From assembly GCA_015680685.1 (NCBI GenBank), contig MNCI01004374.1, positions 124,697 through 188,696 of the forward strand: 64,000 bases of DNA, read 5' to 3'. The stretch's first letter is position 1. Every line of letters begins with the position of its first letter. This DNA is from Gnetum montanum. Lineage: Eukaryota > Streptophyta > Gnetopsida > Gnetales > Gnetaceae. The position numbers were made by a program, and so were the translations under genes. Of this stretch, positions 47,954 through 59,164 are shown piece by piece. The notes under the pieces were generated by a model. The model was not told the DNA's origin. It saw nothing but the letters and a program-made list of their open reading frames with translations, and ran no database searches.

Positions 47954-50900
47954 AAGATATAATTAAAATATCATATTACACATAACCAATATGAGCCTTA
48001 TGAAAAACTAGACAAATCATGAAGAGATCTCATCTCTCCCATATTTCTAGGTTATGGCCATTTCTTGATTTCTTTGATCTTGCTTGGCTTCATCTTAACT
48101 TTACTCTTGGGAAAAACATGACATAAATAAATAATTTCCTTCTTTATGAAATGACATTTCTTTTCATTGATGACCAACTAAACCTCCTACAACTTTGAAC
48201 ACATCATTCTCAAGTTTTTAACATGGTCATCTTCATTAAAACTGGAAACCAAAATATCATCAAAGAAAATTATGCTATATTTACTAATAAAATCTTTTAA
48301 AACATGATGCATAAGAATCATGAATGTGGGTGGAGCATTTCTTAGACCAAAAGACATGATAACTACTCATAAAAATCATTTGAAGTTTTAAAGGCTATCT
48401 TCCATTCATTTGTAGGTCTAAGTCTAATTTGATGGTATCTTCTTTTCAAATCAATCTCAGAGAAAATATTATCATCTTTTGAAACATCAATAATATCATC
48501 CATTCTAAGAATAGGAAACCTATACTTGATAGTAATCCTATTCACAAGTCTAGATTTAATGCAATTATCATTTCATTCATGTTCTTCTTAGCCACTAGTA
48601 TTACTATTACATCACATGGGAAAATGGACTTCTTCATGAAACCATTAGAGAGTAGTTCACTTTCTTGTGAAGTTCCTTCCTCTAATGCAAAGTCATCTAG
48701 TAGGCTTTCTTACTTAGAATGATAGCCATAGGCATAAAATTAATTTGGTGCTATATGGATCTCATTAGTGGAAGCCCTTTCAAATTTCCTTTAAGGACAT
48801 TCATAAACACTTATGCTAAAGGTTACACCACTACCAAAAGCTCATTTTTTTTCTCCCCTTTACATGTTACAATCACATAAACAATCACAAATCCATGCCT
48901 AATGTCTTCATGAGCTTTGACATATTCCTTCTTACTAAGAAAAATCAAAGAAGCATTAGTGAAAACATTCTCTTTATATTATTATAATGGTATGAAAACT
49001 AATTGTTGTATCTAATATTTTTTGGGAAAGAGTTTCAATATTTCTTACAACATCAAAAGTAGTCTTATTATCATAGTTTCAAGGTCTACCAAGTATATCA
49101 TCAATAATATTTATGGAAAGAATGTCATATTGAACTTAATCTCTAAAATAATCAATATTAAAAGACAAATTGCATCTTTCATTCACTTCTTAAAAATGAT
49201 CTCTAGAGGATCAATACACTCTATATGGTTTAGAATAGATAAATCTCTTTAATCCAAATTTATCTACTACCTTATAAGAAATAACATTCTTTTGGGAATA
49301 ACCATATATTAAGATATGAATCCCTTTGCCACTAGAGAGACATCTAGCCACAATTCTAAAGAGCATTTTCCTTAAAAGATGCTCCCTAACATTGATATTT
49401 TTCATAAAGAATTAATTTCAATCACATCTTCAGTCATGGAAGCGTTAGGATTACCTATATTAGAAAATTCTCCCTTCTACAAAGTTTGAAGTTCCTTGCC
49501 GATTGAAGCTTTATATTTTTCGTAGTTTCATTGCTTATGTTAATCTCTTCACAATAGAAGCATTAAACCTTTGAAGAATTATAATTCTCTTGATCTCTTC
49601 CCTTTTTAGAATTATCTTTCTTGCAAGGAGTGCTACCTCATTAGACTTCAAAAGGATCCATTTCCTAAACTTCCAAGTAGATGTAGCTTAGAAAATAAGA
49701 ACAACATAATGAAATATAGAAAATATCATTTATATTAAGAAAATTCTCAAGATATAGAGAAAATACATTAAAGATGAGAAGCCAAGCTCAAATCAAAAGT
49801 CTCCCAAGGATCTTAGAGCCATACATGTTCCCTCTCAATCCTTAATTGCCCACCATGGAGCCAAAGCTCAATCCTTTTCCATCTTATTTCAGCTATTTTC
49901 TAAATTAGGATGGGTGTTTTTAGAAGTTTTCCTAGATGTACAGGTCATGTTTGACCTTTAAAACATGTCTTTGTGTCAACCTAGCTCTTGGAAAAGATGT
50001 CTTCTATTTCTTAGAGATGCCTTCTCTTGGCCTAAGATGTCTTCTTTCATGACAAGATGTCTTGCCCAAGATGTCTCTATGGTTGGGTGAACATCTTCTC
50101 CCTAGATAAGATGTCTTTCCTGAGATTTCTACCCCCCCAATCAAGCTATCTCCTTTGACTTCCAAATGCCTTCTACCATCTCCAAGTCTTGGCCAAGACG
50201 TCTTCTAGCCTTCTAATATGTCTTCTTCAAGTCCAAAATCTTCAAAATACACATGTAGAATAGAACAAGGGGATCGAGAGATGTGTCCCTATACCATTTG
50301 ACCTTGTCCTTCTCCTTTACTTCTTTATATCTTTTAGAAGATTTTTAGTCTCTATCTTTAAGATAGAACCTATATTCTAGCCATGGAGTTTCATCTTAGC
50401 CTTAAGATCCTAATCTTTCTAATATTCTTTCATCAACTCATCTTGGAAGTTAGCAGCTTGTTTATACCTATCCCAATAAACTATATCTTTCTAGAAAGTT
50501 TTGTAAAAATATTGGAATGCTCCTTTATAATTTTGTCACCTTGTCTCATGTACTTCAAACTTTGAATGACTTCTTGCCTATGCTAGATCTTTTCAATTTT
50601 TTCCCTCAACATATATTTCATAAGAGATAAATCCTTAATGGAAATACCATTTCTTATAACATAAGCATGAACTGTCTTTTCTCATGAAACTTATATCATA
50701 TCTTCAAGCTCAAAAATACTTGTTTAACATCTTGAGCCAAGAAAGAAAATATTCAATACCTTTCATCCAATTGAAGATCTTTACTTCAACATGGAATAAT
50801 CTAAAAAAATGCCTGAATGTCCTAGTAAGATTAGGCTTAATCCCTTTACTTGAATTTCCTTGAGTCTTTGAAGTAGTTTTATTCTTTTCCTTCCTTGAAA

Positions 50901-51571
50901 ATATGAATGCATGACACTTGTTCTCAACACTTAGAGCATGAAGGGTCTAATTCTCTTATTCCTCATTCTCTTAAAAGTCTTCATTCTCAAAAAAGAAATG
51001 TAAGTGTCATGGATGAATGTGTTGATGAAGAAGCTCTTAGTGAAAAATCCCTTGAGTTCTTTGATTTCCTAGATGCACTTAGTGATAGAAGATGTTATTT
51101 GTTCTATTCTAACTTCTCAAGCTTATCCACAATATACTTTAGATAATTTCTCATATCTTTCATGTCTTTAACCAAAGCCTAGACTATATTCTTCTTTGAT
51201 TTCATGATGGAAATAACCAAAAAGGTAAAATTCACAAATACCCATATGAAAAGATCAAAGGATTAAGAGTATCCAAAAAGAGAATTGGAGTACCCCAAAA
51301 GTAATCACTTAAGGATTAATCAAACCCTAATTGAAATATATTCAAAGCATATAAACCCTATTAAATTAAACCCAATGGATATTACAATTTACAATTATTT
51401 CTAATATCCAAAATAAATGACCAACTTGAGGATTGATAGGTTTTCTTCAAATCCTAATGAAGTGTGAAAATAATAACAATAAAAATTGCAAACCAAGACA
51501 ATGATATGTGAAGAATGATTTCCTTTTATTGTAAGGTTTTACACTTAAATTGAATTATCTTCCAAATTAAA
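47954..51571 (-). pseudogene. Gag, protease and reverse transcriptase of element D (degenerate)
   Basis: Reading leftwards on the minus strand: gag from about 51.5 kb, including WMKGIEYFLSW-type residues near 50.8 kb, interrupted by a solo LTR. Protease is at 49211-49405 (ARCLSSGKGIHILIYGYSQK, with the catalytic DSG/DGG changed to YGY). Reverse transcriptase spans 48000-48600: NRITIKYRFPILRMDDI, FSEIDLKRRYHQIR, then after a frameshift MSFGLRNAPPTF and the catalytic FFDDIL box with its DD retained. The final WP…MRSLHDLSSF block reaches the E junction. The sequence pattern and tRNA-Met primer site fit a chromovirus. Confidence 0.75.
49682..50253 (-). mobile_element. Candidate solo LTR with an AGATGTCT word array
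   Basis: It is bounded by TG (49682) and CA (50252-50253) and flanked by GTAGA at 49677-49681 and, one base off, 50255-50259. It holds at least eight copies of AAGATGTCTT-type words (about 49965-50235), the word also repeated in F's LTRs. It interrupts D's gag. Orientation is uncertain; minus is inferred from the shared words. Confidence 0.5.
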
Positions 51572-51584
51572 CACTCTAATACCA
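51572..51584 (-). other. Primer-binding site of element D (tRNA-Met-like)
   Basis: The minus strand reads TGGTATTAGAGTG three bases inside the LTR end CTCATCA. It differs from TGGTATCAGAGC by transitions plus one more change. Confidence 0.75.
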
Positions 51585-51587
51585 AGA

Positions 51588-52415
51588 TGATGAGTTGCTT
51601 ACTTGGATTTAACAATCCAAGCTTACTCAAGAATATAAAAATGCCTAAAATAAGATTCAATTGAACAAGGAAAAGAAAGGAAACATGTTCCTTACATAAA
51701 GAAAATGAGATACAAGCATAAATGAAAGCATAACACTCTTCAAGGATAAATATTCAAAAACCCTCACCTTACCTTCATAGAACAATGAAAACCATCAAGA
51801 GGATGATCTCTTATTTATAATTCTCAATGAGAGCCATAATTAACTAAGCCATGCTTCACACTTGCTTCTCTTAAGCTTGGAATATTTATTTTATGCCATC
51901 TTCATGCTTGTATAATTAATGAAGTGATCATTAACCTTCCCTTCAAAATTCATTTCCTTTTTTCAAAAATAGATTTTTTGAAACTAAAAGTGACTATGGC
52001 TCATAATCATGTTGCAATCTTAGACTGCAACTTAGCTATGACTTGTAGCCTTCTTTCATTAGTTAAATGTCCAATTTTTCTTCTCTATTTCAATTCAACT
52101 ACATTTAACTATGACTTGCAATCATCATACTGTGATTTCCTATGAATTTCATGATCTCACAACTTGTTGTCCAATGCCAAAAAATTTATTTTCTTAAGTT
52201 TTCAATAGACTACACCTAATTATGACTTGGAGAATATCATAGTTTTAGACTGTGGCTAACTATGATATGTAGCAGCCTACAGTTACCTTTTCAAACCTTG
52301 AAAACATGTTAAAATACATCCAAAGAATTTAAAACATAAATAAGCACTTCTTAAGACTCCTAAGATGCAATGAGGATGAACATTATATTAAGAAGGTTGA
52401 TTGATGTTGTAATGT
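51588..52415 (-). repeat. Right (5') LTR of element D
   Basis: It begins TGATGAG (51588-51594). A TATA-like TTATAAATAA lies on the minus strand at 51811-51820. Upstream of it (51985-52290) are five words of the CTATGACTYRTAG type. The outer end is placed at about 52415 by alignment with the left copy. Confidence 0.75.
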
Positions 52416-53372
52416 CCTCCTCACTAGGCTTAGGCTAAAAAGGTATTACTTATGAAAATAAAATGAAACTCATTAAAATTGAAGGATGCCAAAGAAACTA
52501 TGATAGTAAAGTAGTATTCATCCTTNGAAGGATGCCAAAGAAACTATGATAGTAAAGTAGTATTCATCCTTAAATAGATGTAAAGGAACACAAAAAATGA
52601 AAATAATATATATAAAAATTATACAAATAATGCCAATAGCCTGTTATGTATAACACCTAATCATTTTACTAAGCAAAAATAGTTTAATGCCCTAATATCA
52701 ATGTCAAAATTATAATAACTAGGATATGGTAAATAAATAGTGAAATAAATTACATGATAAATAAAATAAAATATCACCAAGGCATTAGGATCTAGTAGGA
52801 GAATAACCTGTCAATAAAATTGAATATAAATCAATCTTGCACAAATAAATTAACGTAATGAAGTTAAGCCTACACAAAAGATACATAAATATAAAATTCA
52901 CATAGCCAACCAAAGGGCATTACATGGTACAAAAATACCAAAAAAAACATTATAGCTTAGAAGAATATAAGAAAAATTGATAGCTTAAGCAAATGCTAGA
53001 AAAATGGACAAATCTAAATCTAAGCATCAACATTTCCATCTATCTTATCATCCTCACAACTAATTGAATCATCTAAAAGATGAAAAACAAAAAGGTAAGG
53101 TCAATCTTAAGACTAAGTAGGGAAAAAAATTATAAATACTCTCCTAAGGGTTTTAGACATAAACATCAAGTAGCTAGATAATCATGCATAGGCGTAGCTA
53201 CATCCAAAGTGTTAGTAAGAAATATCCAAGCATATAAAATATTATATAAATAACAAAATATCAAATAATTCAAATAGCACAAAAATATTTAAAGAATTCA
53301 CCATCATCCCTAAATTCAATTATTATTAAATCAAATAAAGAATACCTACTAAGAAATGTAACTCTCATAGAT
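52416..53372. other. AT-rich DNA with an assembly duplication at 52481-52571
   Basis: No gene is seen. A 45-base segment is present twice, exactly, on either side of the single N at 52526 (52481-52525 and 52527-52571). This looks like an unmerged contig overlap rather than biology. Confidence 0.7.
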
Positions 53373-53820
53373 ACTAGCTTAGTTATATATTTATAATATA
53401 TATAGTATGAAGAACAAGATTTAAAACCCTAAATTTTTATGCCTTCTGGACAAAGAAGAAGAGTTCTGTATCTTATTTTTCCTAAGGATGGGTTTTCTAA
53501 AAAAAAATTTCCATCAATTAGTGTATGCTCTCACCCTCGGCCGAATTTGTTGTTTTTGAGAGTGAGAGCATAAATTTGGCCAAGAGTGAGAGCATACACT
53601 AATTGATGGAATTATTTTTTTCAGAAAACCCATCCTTAGGAAAAATAAGGTATAAAATTCTTGTTCTTCATCCAGAAGGCATGAAAATTTGGGTTTGTAA
53701 ATCTTGTTCTTCATCCAGAAGTTGTGAAATTTTTTACTCAAAGAAATTTTTACTTGTAAAATAATTAGATTCTCTTGGCCAATTTATAGATATATATTAT
53801 AAATATATAACTAAGCTAGT
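53373..53820. repeat. Foldback (long inverted) repeat, MITE-like
   Basis: Outer arms are ACTAGCTTAGTTATATATTT at 53373 and its complement ending CTAAGCTAGT at 53820. Inner arms pair from about 53420-53545 with 53576-53745 around a centre near 53560. The right arm has an extra partial duplication (CTTGTTCTTCATCCAGAAG twice). Flanks share GAT on each side, possibly a 3-base target duplication. No coding capacity. If transcribed it would form a long hairpin. Confidence 0.75.
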
Positions 53821-53871
53821 GATCGCTAGTCGTCTGCTGCAGCGATGATTTAAACATAATAGATAGAAATA

Positions 53872-56800
53872 TTATAAGACCATGGAATGCTTTATTGAAT
53901 GATCATAAACATGTTGTAATACAGCAAAAATGATCAATGTACAAACCTGCATAATTGAAAATGTATAGTTACAAATGATCTGACATTCAAAATGGTAAAA
54001 ATTAGTTGACAGAAAAGAATGAGATCTTTCTTCATTAGATTTAATGCATTGCTCTTCATCCAATCTACTTTGAAGGTGTGAAGCCTTAAATATCTTGATA
54101 TATCTTTCTTTGAAGATCGGAGGGAATATCTTCAAACTTTCAATACTCTTCACTCGAGATAGTGCCACAAATGTAAGACCTCTTGTTTCTTTGCTACCAA
54201 TGTCATTCCCTATGACTTATGTATCGTTAAAGACCATGCTAATCCAAGTGGTAGTTGGTGAGATCCTCCACGTATGATTGGTGAAATGGGTACTTGTCGA
54301 GGATGTTCATTATCATATAGTACTCTAATATAGGAGTGAAACTCAATGATGACATACAATGGTAATTGTGGAGGTTGACAGTGTGGACTATATATTATTT
54401 TCTTAATGACTCCACATGCACCATTAACCAATCCTGCTTCTGGCCATAGATTAACAGTGAGCATAACCCTTGCATCCTCACAAATGAACACTACTCGGTC
54501 CAATTCTCCTTCTGAATCATCCCAAAATTTCACACCATTTTTCTTTCTATCTACTGGCTTTTGCATTTTGAGCAATATTTTTTCATTATGCATATGCACT
54601 TTATCCTTTGTATCAAAAAATGCATAGAATCCTCAAATCCATCTCGCCCATCCAATGTTGATGGAAATTGCATTCTCAAGCTCAAAAAGTCATAATCCTC
54701 ATCACTCATCTTTCTTTCTCGTATATTCATCAAAACTTCTCTAAATCTTTGTTGTTGTGAATCATCACCCCTTTGTCAATACACAACATCCAAGGTTACA
54801 AATTTATTGAATGCCAACCATAAATTCTTCACATGCATCTTATATGATATGTACGGTATAACATTTTTAACAGGTGGAATCTGTGCAAGATCTCCAATGA
54901 GTATCATAGATCTACCACCAAAGTTATTTAAATGATTATCTGGAAATATTTCCTTAAGCCTTCGATCAATGCTGCTAAGCAATTTTCCACCTATGAAACT
55001 CATTTCATCTATAATAATATACTTTAAGTATTTGTATTTATTTTGCAATGATGACAAAGTTGATGTAGCCAATGGTTTGTAATCTCCGATTCCAATCTTC
55101 AACGTAAAATGTACTGTAGTTGCATGAATATTATACGCTATAGCACTAGTAGGGGCGAGCACCAATAAGCTATTCTTTTCAGATGAGCAAGTTTGACTAA
55201 ATTCTTTATGAATCATATCAATGAGATACGATTTTCTTGTGTTTGCTATACCTTGAATAATCATCAATAGAGGAGAAACTTCATCCATTTCGAATTGTTG
55301 CATATATAGGTGGCCAGTGATAATCTTGTAGCATTTCTTCTATCGAACTCCTAGAGAAGATATGTCCACCTGATTGTCGTTATTTCTTAAATTTGTTATT
55401 ATCCCATGTGATCTATGACCATGAACAAAAGATGTAGAAATCTTTGCAACATCTTCTCCCGGATAGCTGACTAACCATTCATTCTGTCTATCTCGATCTT
55501 TTAATTTAAGCATTTCAAGTTCACTTCATTGAAAATGAGCTGATGTAAGTAGATGTTGATTTAGTACTTCAAAATCATATTCAACACCATCTTGTCTTTC
55601 CGGAATAATAACTGTATACTACCTCTCTTCCTCACAAGCACGTTCAAACTCTTCATCGAATGTCTCCTCTTCTAATTCATAGATGTGTCGAACAGAAATT
55701 CATTTTCGTTAATTTCTTCATCATTTCTTCCCAGATCGTGTTTGACATCTCTAAAAGGATAGTATAGTAACAGTTGCATCCAACAATAATCTATCCATTT
55801 CTCCTCTCCTACTCTTGGAGCTACTCTAAATTTTGGAAATGTTCTTACAACAATTGGTCATAGTCGAGGCTTCCACACTGGTAGCTCTCTCTTCTTCAAG
55901 ATAAAGGTAAAATATTTTATAACATTCAATAATGAAACTCCTTCCATTTCTAGTGGTCTCTTTTGATATGCATTGATAAGGGTTGTATATGTTTTTGGTT
56001 CCTCATCTCCATCTAGATATGGTATAACTCTTTTATACATATCTCTAGACACATTTATAGTATCAAATAGTTGACTGCATTCAACTAATGGAAGTTTATA
56101 TAGCATATGACAAACCTCCATGGCACCTATGTCTCTATCAGTTGCAGCATCCACCATGAGTCTTTTGTATGTAATCATTGTATTTTCTTCAGGGTTTCGA
56201 GATTTGACAATACGAAGTAATAAATCATGAAAGCATCTTGACTTCTTTTCAGATTTTGCTGCATATTTTGCAATATATTTAATAACAACATATTTTTCAA
56301 TCATCGGTTGAAAGTCTGTGTTTGCTCTCCATGTTTGAGGGATCATTCTATTATGAACATTCAACCTTGAATCATTTCAACATGGTTCATATGTAACATG
56401 ATTGTTATTTTCTGGATCTTGAAAAAGATCTGATTGAGCCCGCAATGGCCATGGAACATTATACCTAAGGTAATAAATTGAAGTTATAAAATTATTTTCC
56501 TAGATCCCATACATTCATGATGCAAATAAGAATCTAGGTATTCAGAGAAATATAATTGTACCTACAAACTTGCATATGATTTCAGATTCTTAAACATGCT
56601 CCTCTCTTACATTGTGTGTGTCGCTGAACTAAATTTAAGAGATCATCATAATCAATGTCAAGATCCATGAATTGTAGTTGTTGACTTTGAATTTCGCATG
56701 GATGCTCGGGATTATTAACACGTTGCATATACAAATGAAAGATTTGTATAATTTTTATAATGGTTCTTTCAAATAACCTAAACAATTTTCTAACATTTAA

Positions 56801-58619
56801 AATAAATATGTAGAAATTCTAAACAACTTACATGATTGGATATTCCATCTTGATTGAATCTACTATTCCATGCATTTGTTATTGCATCAAAAAACTCTCT
56901 CATCTTTCTAATTGCTTCTAGGTCATTCCAATNTCTTATGTCAAAGATGCATAAACTTAGCAACTATATGTGAGTTCTCAATGATATTTTTCATTTTTCA
57001 CTCTCTTATCTTAGAAACATTTTGTAGGGGTTCTGTAGGCATTACCTTATGTAGACTTGGCCAATAAATATCTGCTACACTTAGAGTAAAAAAAAATTGA
57101 TGCACCCAACTCATTTATCAAATCAAACAACTACGCTTTGCATTTTCTCCAATACGAAGGCGTTCCTCGTATCATTGTTCCAAATCTCATCAAATTATCA
57201 ACAAAACTATCTGATGGTGCATTTTGTAGTCCTTCACGTAATTCTTGGATTGTTAATGGTGCTTCTATGATTTTTTTTTTGAAGAATACTTGATGTTGAT
57301 TTCAGCGCACGATGTCTTGTTATCATGTTATAAATGTGATACCTAAAAATGAAAATAAAATTCCTATGTAATTAGTTCATAATACGTCAAAAACATGAAT
57401 GTTATTTAGCAATGTAAATGTAATTAATTTCTGATACCTGAATCCTTTATGATGTCCAAATCTGCCATACTTATATCGAAGTAGATGTCTAGCATATTCA
57501 TGTAACATTACATCCTTGGACCTTTTTGTAAGGAAGTCACATTTTCCACATGGAAACAACGTTGGAAATGACATTGGAAGCATTTCAACTGTGTTGAACT
57601 CATTGATGGGTGACTGTGAAAGTGTTGGCCATTGTGCGTAATCAGAACTTTCAATAGTTGGATTTTCTAACCAAGCTCTTACCAGATCAAGTTCTTTCCC
57701 TAGAAGAATTGAACGTGATGCTACTGATGATGTGTGTCTAATAATATTTTCCTCCTTTAAATCAACCAAAGGACCATCAAAATTCTCACCATCCTCCTTA
57801 GACAATCTAATATAACAAATCCTTTCAAAAAAATTAACATCTCCTGTATCACTAACATCATCCAAAGCACGCTCATCTATTTCTACATCTTGATAGAATG
57901 GATCATTCTGTTTCTTATACAATAAGGTAGCATACACACGCTTTTTATTTACAACAAAGTTATAAGTTGTTCCAATTTGATCAACTCGTCTTAGTATTAG
58001 CATTGGAATTTCATGAATCCTCAAAGGTATCCTAGTTGCAATTTCAGATACATCTTGCATAAAATTGATGGTATGTCCTTTATATTGTAATTGACCTCCA
58101 ATAGCATGCATAACTTGTAAAATAGGATTAATTCATGATATAAGCATTTCTTTAACTTTTGATAGTTTTGATAAGATTATTGGCTAAGGTTCTGGATCCA
58201 TATTATTATCAGCAGAAAAACGCTTAATCTCTTCACTATCGTGATTCAAGATCCCCATTACTTTTTCATTTGCCCACCTTGCACATGTTGGACCAAATCT
58301 TTGTACAAGTTTCATTAACATACTTAAAAAACTTTCATTGTAAATCAAACATTAAATGAATTTCATCTAAAACATTTAGCTTTATTAAATCAAACATTAA
58401 ATGAATTTCATCTAAAACAAAAATAAAATTTCATTTACAAACCTCACTTCCTTCCACCTATTGTTGCTGCATTTCTACTTGACATGTTCTTTGATGTAAG
58501 AGATCTTGTTCCATTCTTTGCAACTCCAAAGGATCTCCCCATTGTCGAGCTTCTCTTCTTCGATCTCTTAGACATTGTTGTCTCACTCGGTTTAACTCAC
58601 GCTCTCTATCACCTGACAT
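53872..58619 (-). pseudogene. Helitron Rep/helicase, intron-containing, degenerate
   Basis: Exon 1 starts at 58619 (MSGDRERELNRVRQQ, Arg/Gln-rich). Introns with GT…AG ends fit at 58442-58323, 57437-57343 and 56561-56465; a fourth (GTAAGT at 56831) is likely. The Helitron-like N-terminal region spans 57377-58111 and the following exon (SFPTLFPCGKCDF, HEYARHLLRYKYGRFG, then after splicing YHIYNMITRH). Rep C-terminal parts follow (VQRHTQCKRGACLR, HNRMIPQTWRAN, KYIAKYAAKSEK). The PIF1-type helicase lies at 53.9-55.3 kb: Walker A degraded to GIANTRKS, IIDEMSFIG, GDLAQIPPV, LAWSLTIHKS, ALSRVKS. I do not find the HUH His-x-His nuclease motif; an N at 56933 and a degraded stretch lie there. Stops are scattered. 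Elsewhere this enzyme drives rolling-circle transposition; here it cannot. Confidence 0.85.
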
Positions 58620-58638
58620 GATCTGTATTTATAGGAAN

Positions 58639-59163
58639 GAGTGAGACAACAATGTCTAAGAGATCGAAGAAGAGAAGCTCGACAATGGGGAGATCCTTTG
58701 GAGTTGCAAAGAATGGAACAAGATCTCTTACATCAAAGAACATGTCAAGTAGAAATGCAGCAACAATAGGTGGAAGGAAGTGAGGTTTGTAAATGAAATT
58801 TTATTTTTGTTTTAGATGAAATTCATTTAATGTTTGATTTAATAAAGCTAAATGTTTTAGATGAAATTCATTTAATGTTTGATTTACAATGAAAGTTTTT
58901 TAAGTATGTTAATGAAACTTGTACAAAGATTTGGTCCAACATGTGCAAGGTGGGCAAATGAAAAAGTAATGGGGATCTTGAATCACGATAGTGAAGAGAT
59001 TAAGCGTTTTTCTGCTGATAATAATATGGATCCAGAACCTTAGCCAATAATCTTATCAAAACTATCAAAAGTTAAAGAAATGCTTATATCATGAATTAAT
59101 CCTATTTTACAAGTTATGCATGCTATTGGAGGTCAATTACAATATAAAGGACATACCATCAAT
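58639..59163. repeat. Exact 525-bp inverted copy of 58064-58588, bounded by Ns
   Basis: Every base I compared is the reverse complement of 58064-58588, including decayed stop codons and an internal repeat. Both ends coincide exactly with single Ns (58638 and 59164). A real inverted duplication would not end at assembly gaps on both sides, so this is best read as a short contig placed in reverse. Confidence 0.9.
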
Positions 59164-59164
59164 N

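Larger units (their letters stand above)
1790..52415 (-). mobile_element. Element D: outermost LTR retrotransposon (chromovirus-like Ty3/gypsy), split in two
   Basis: D reads on the minus strand. From right to left it shows an LTR (51588-52415), a tRNA-Met-like primer site, gag, protease and reverse transcriptase (about 48-51.5 kb), then RNase H and integrase (3.2-5.2 kb), a polypurine tract and the left LTR ending at 2081. Reverse transcriptase and RNase H are 43 kb apart because element E inserted between them. Taking E out with one TTAGA copy leaves the reading frame continuous across the junction, which is strong support. The left limit given is only the start of visible LTR similarity; the true end is probably a few hundred bases further left. 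Confidence 0.75.

Noticed and set aside
58627-58635. CTATAAATA as the TATA box of the Helitron gene
   Set aside because: It lies only about ten bases before the start codon, too close to leave room for a transcription start and leader, and next to an unreliable N junction.
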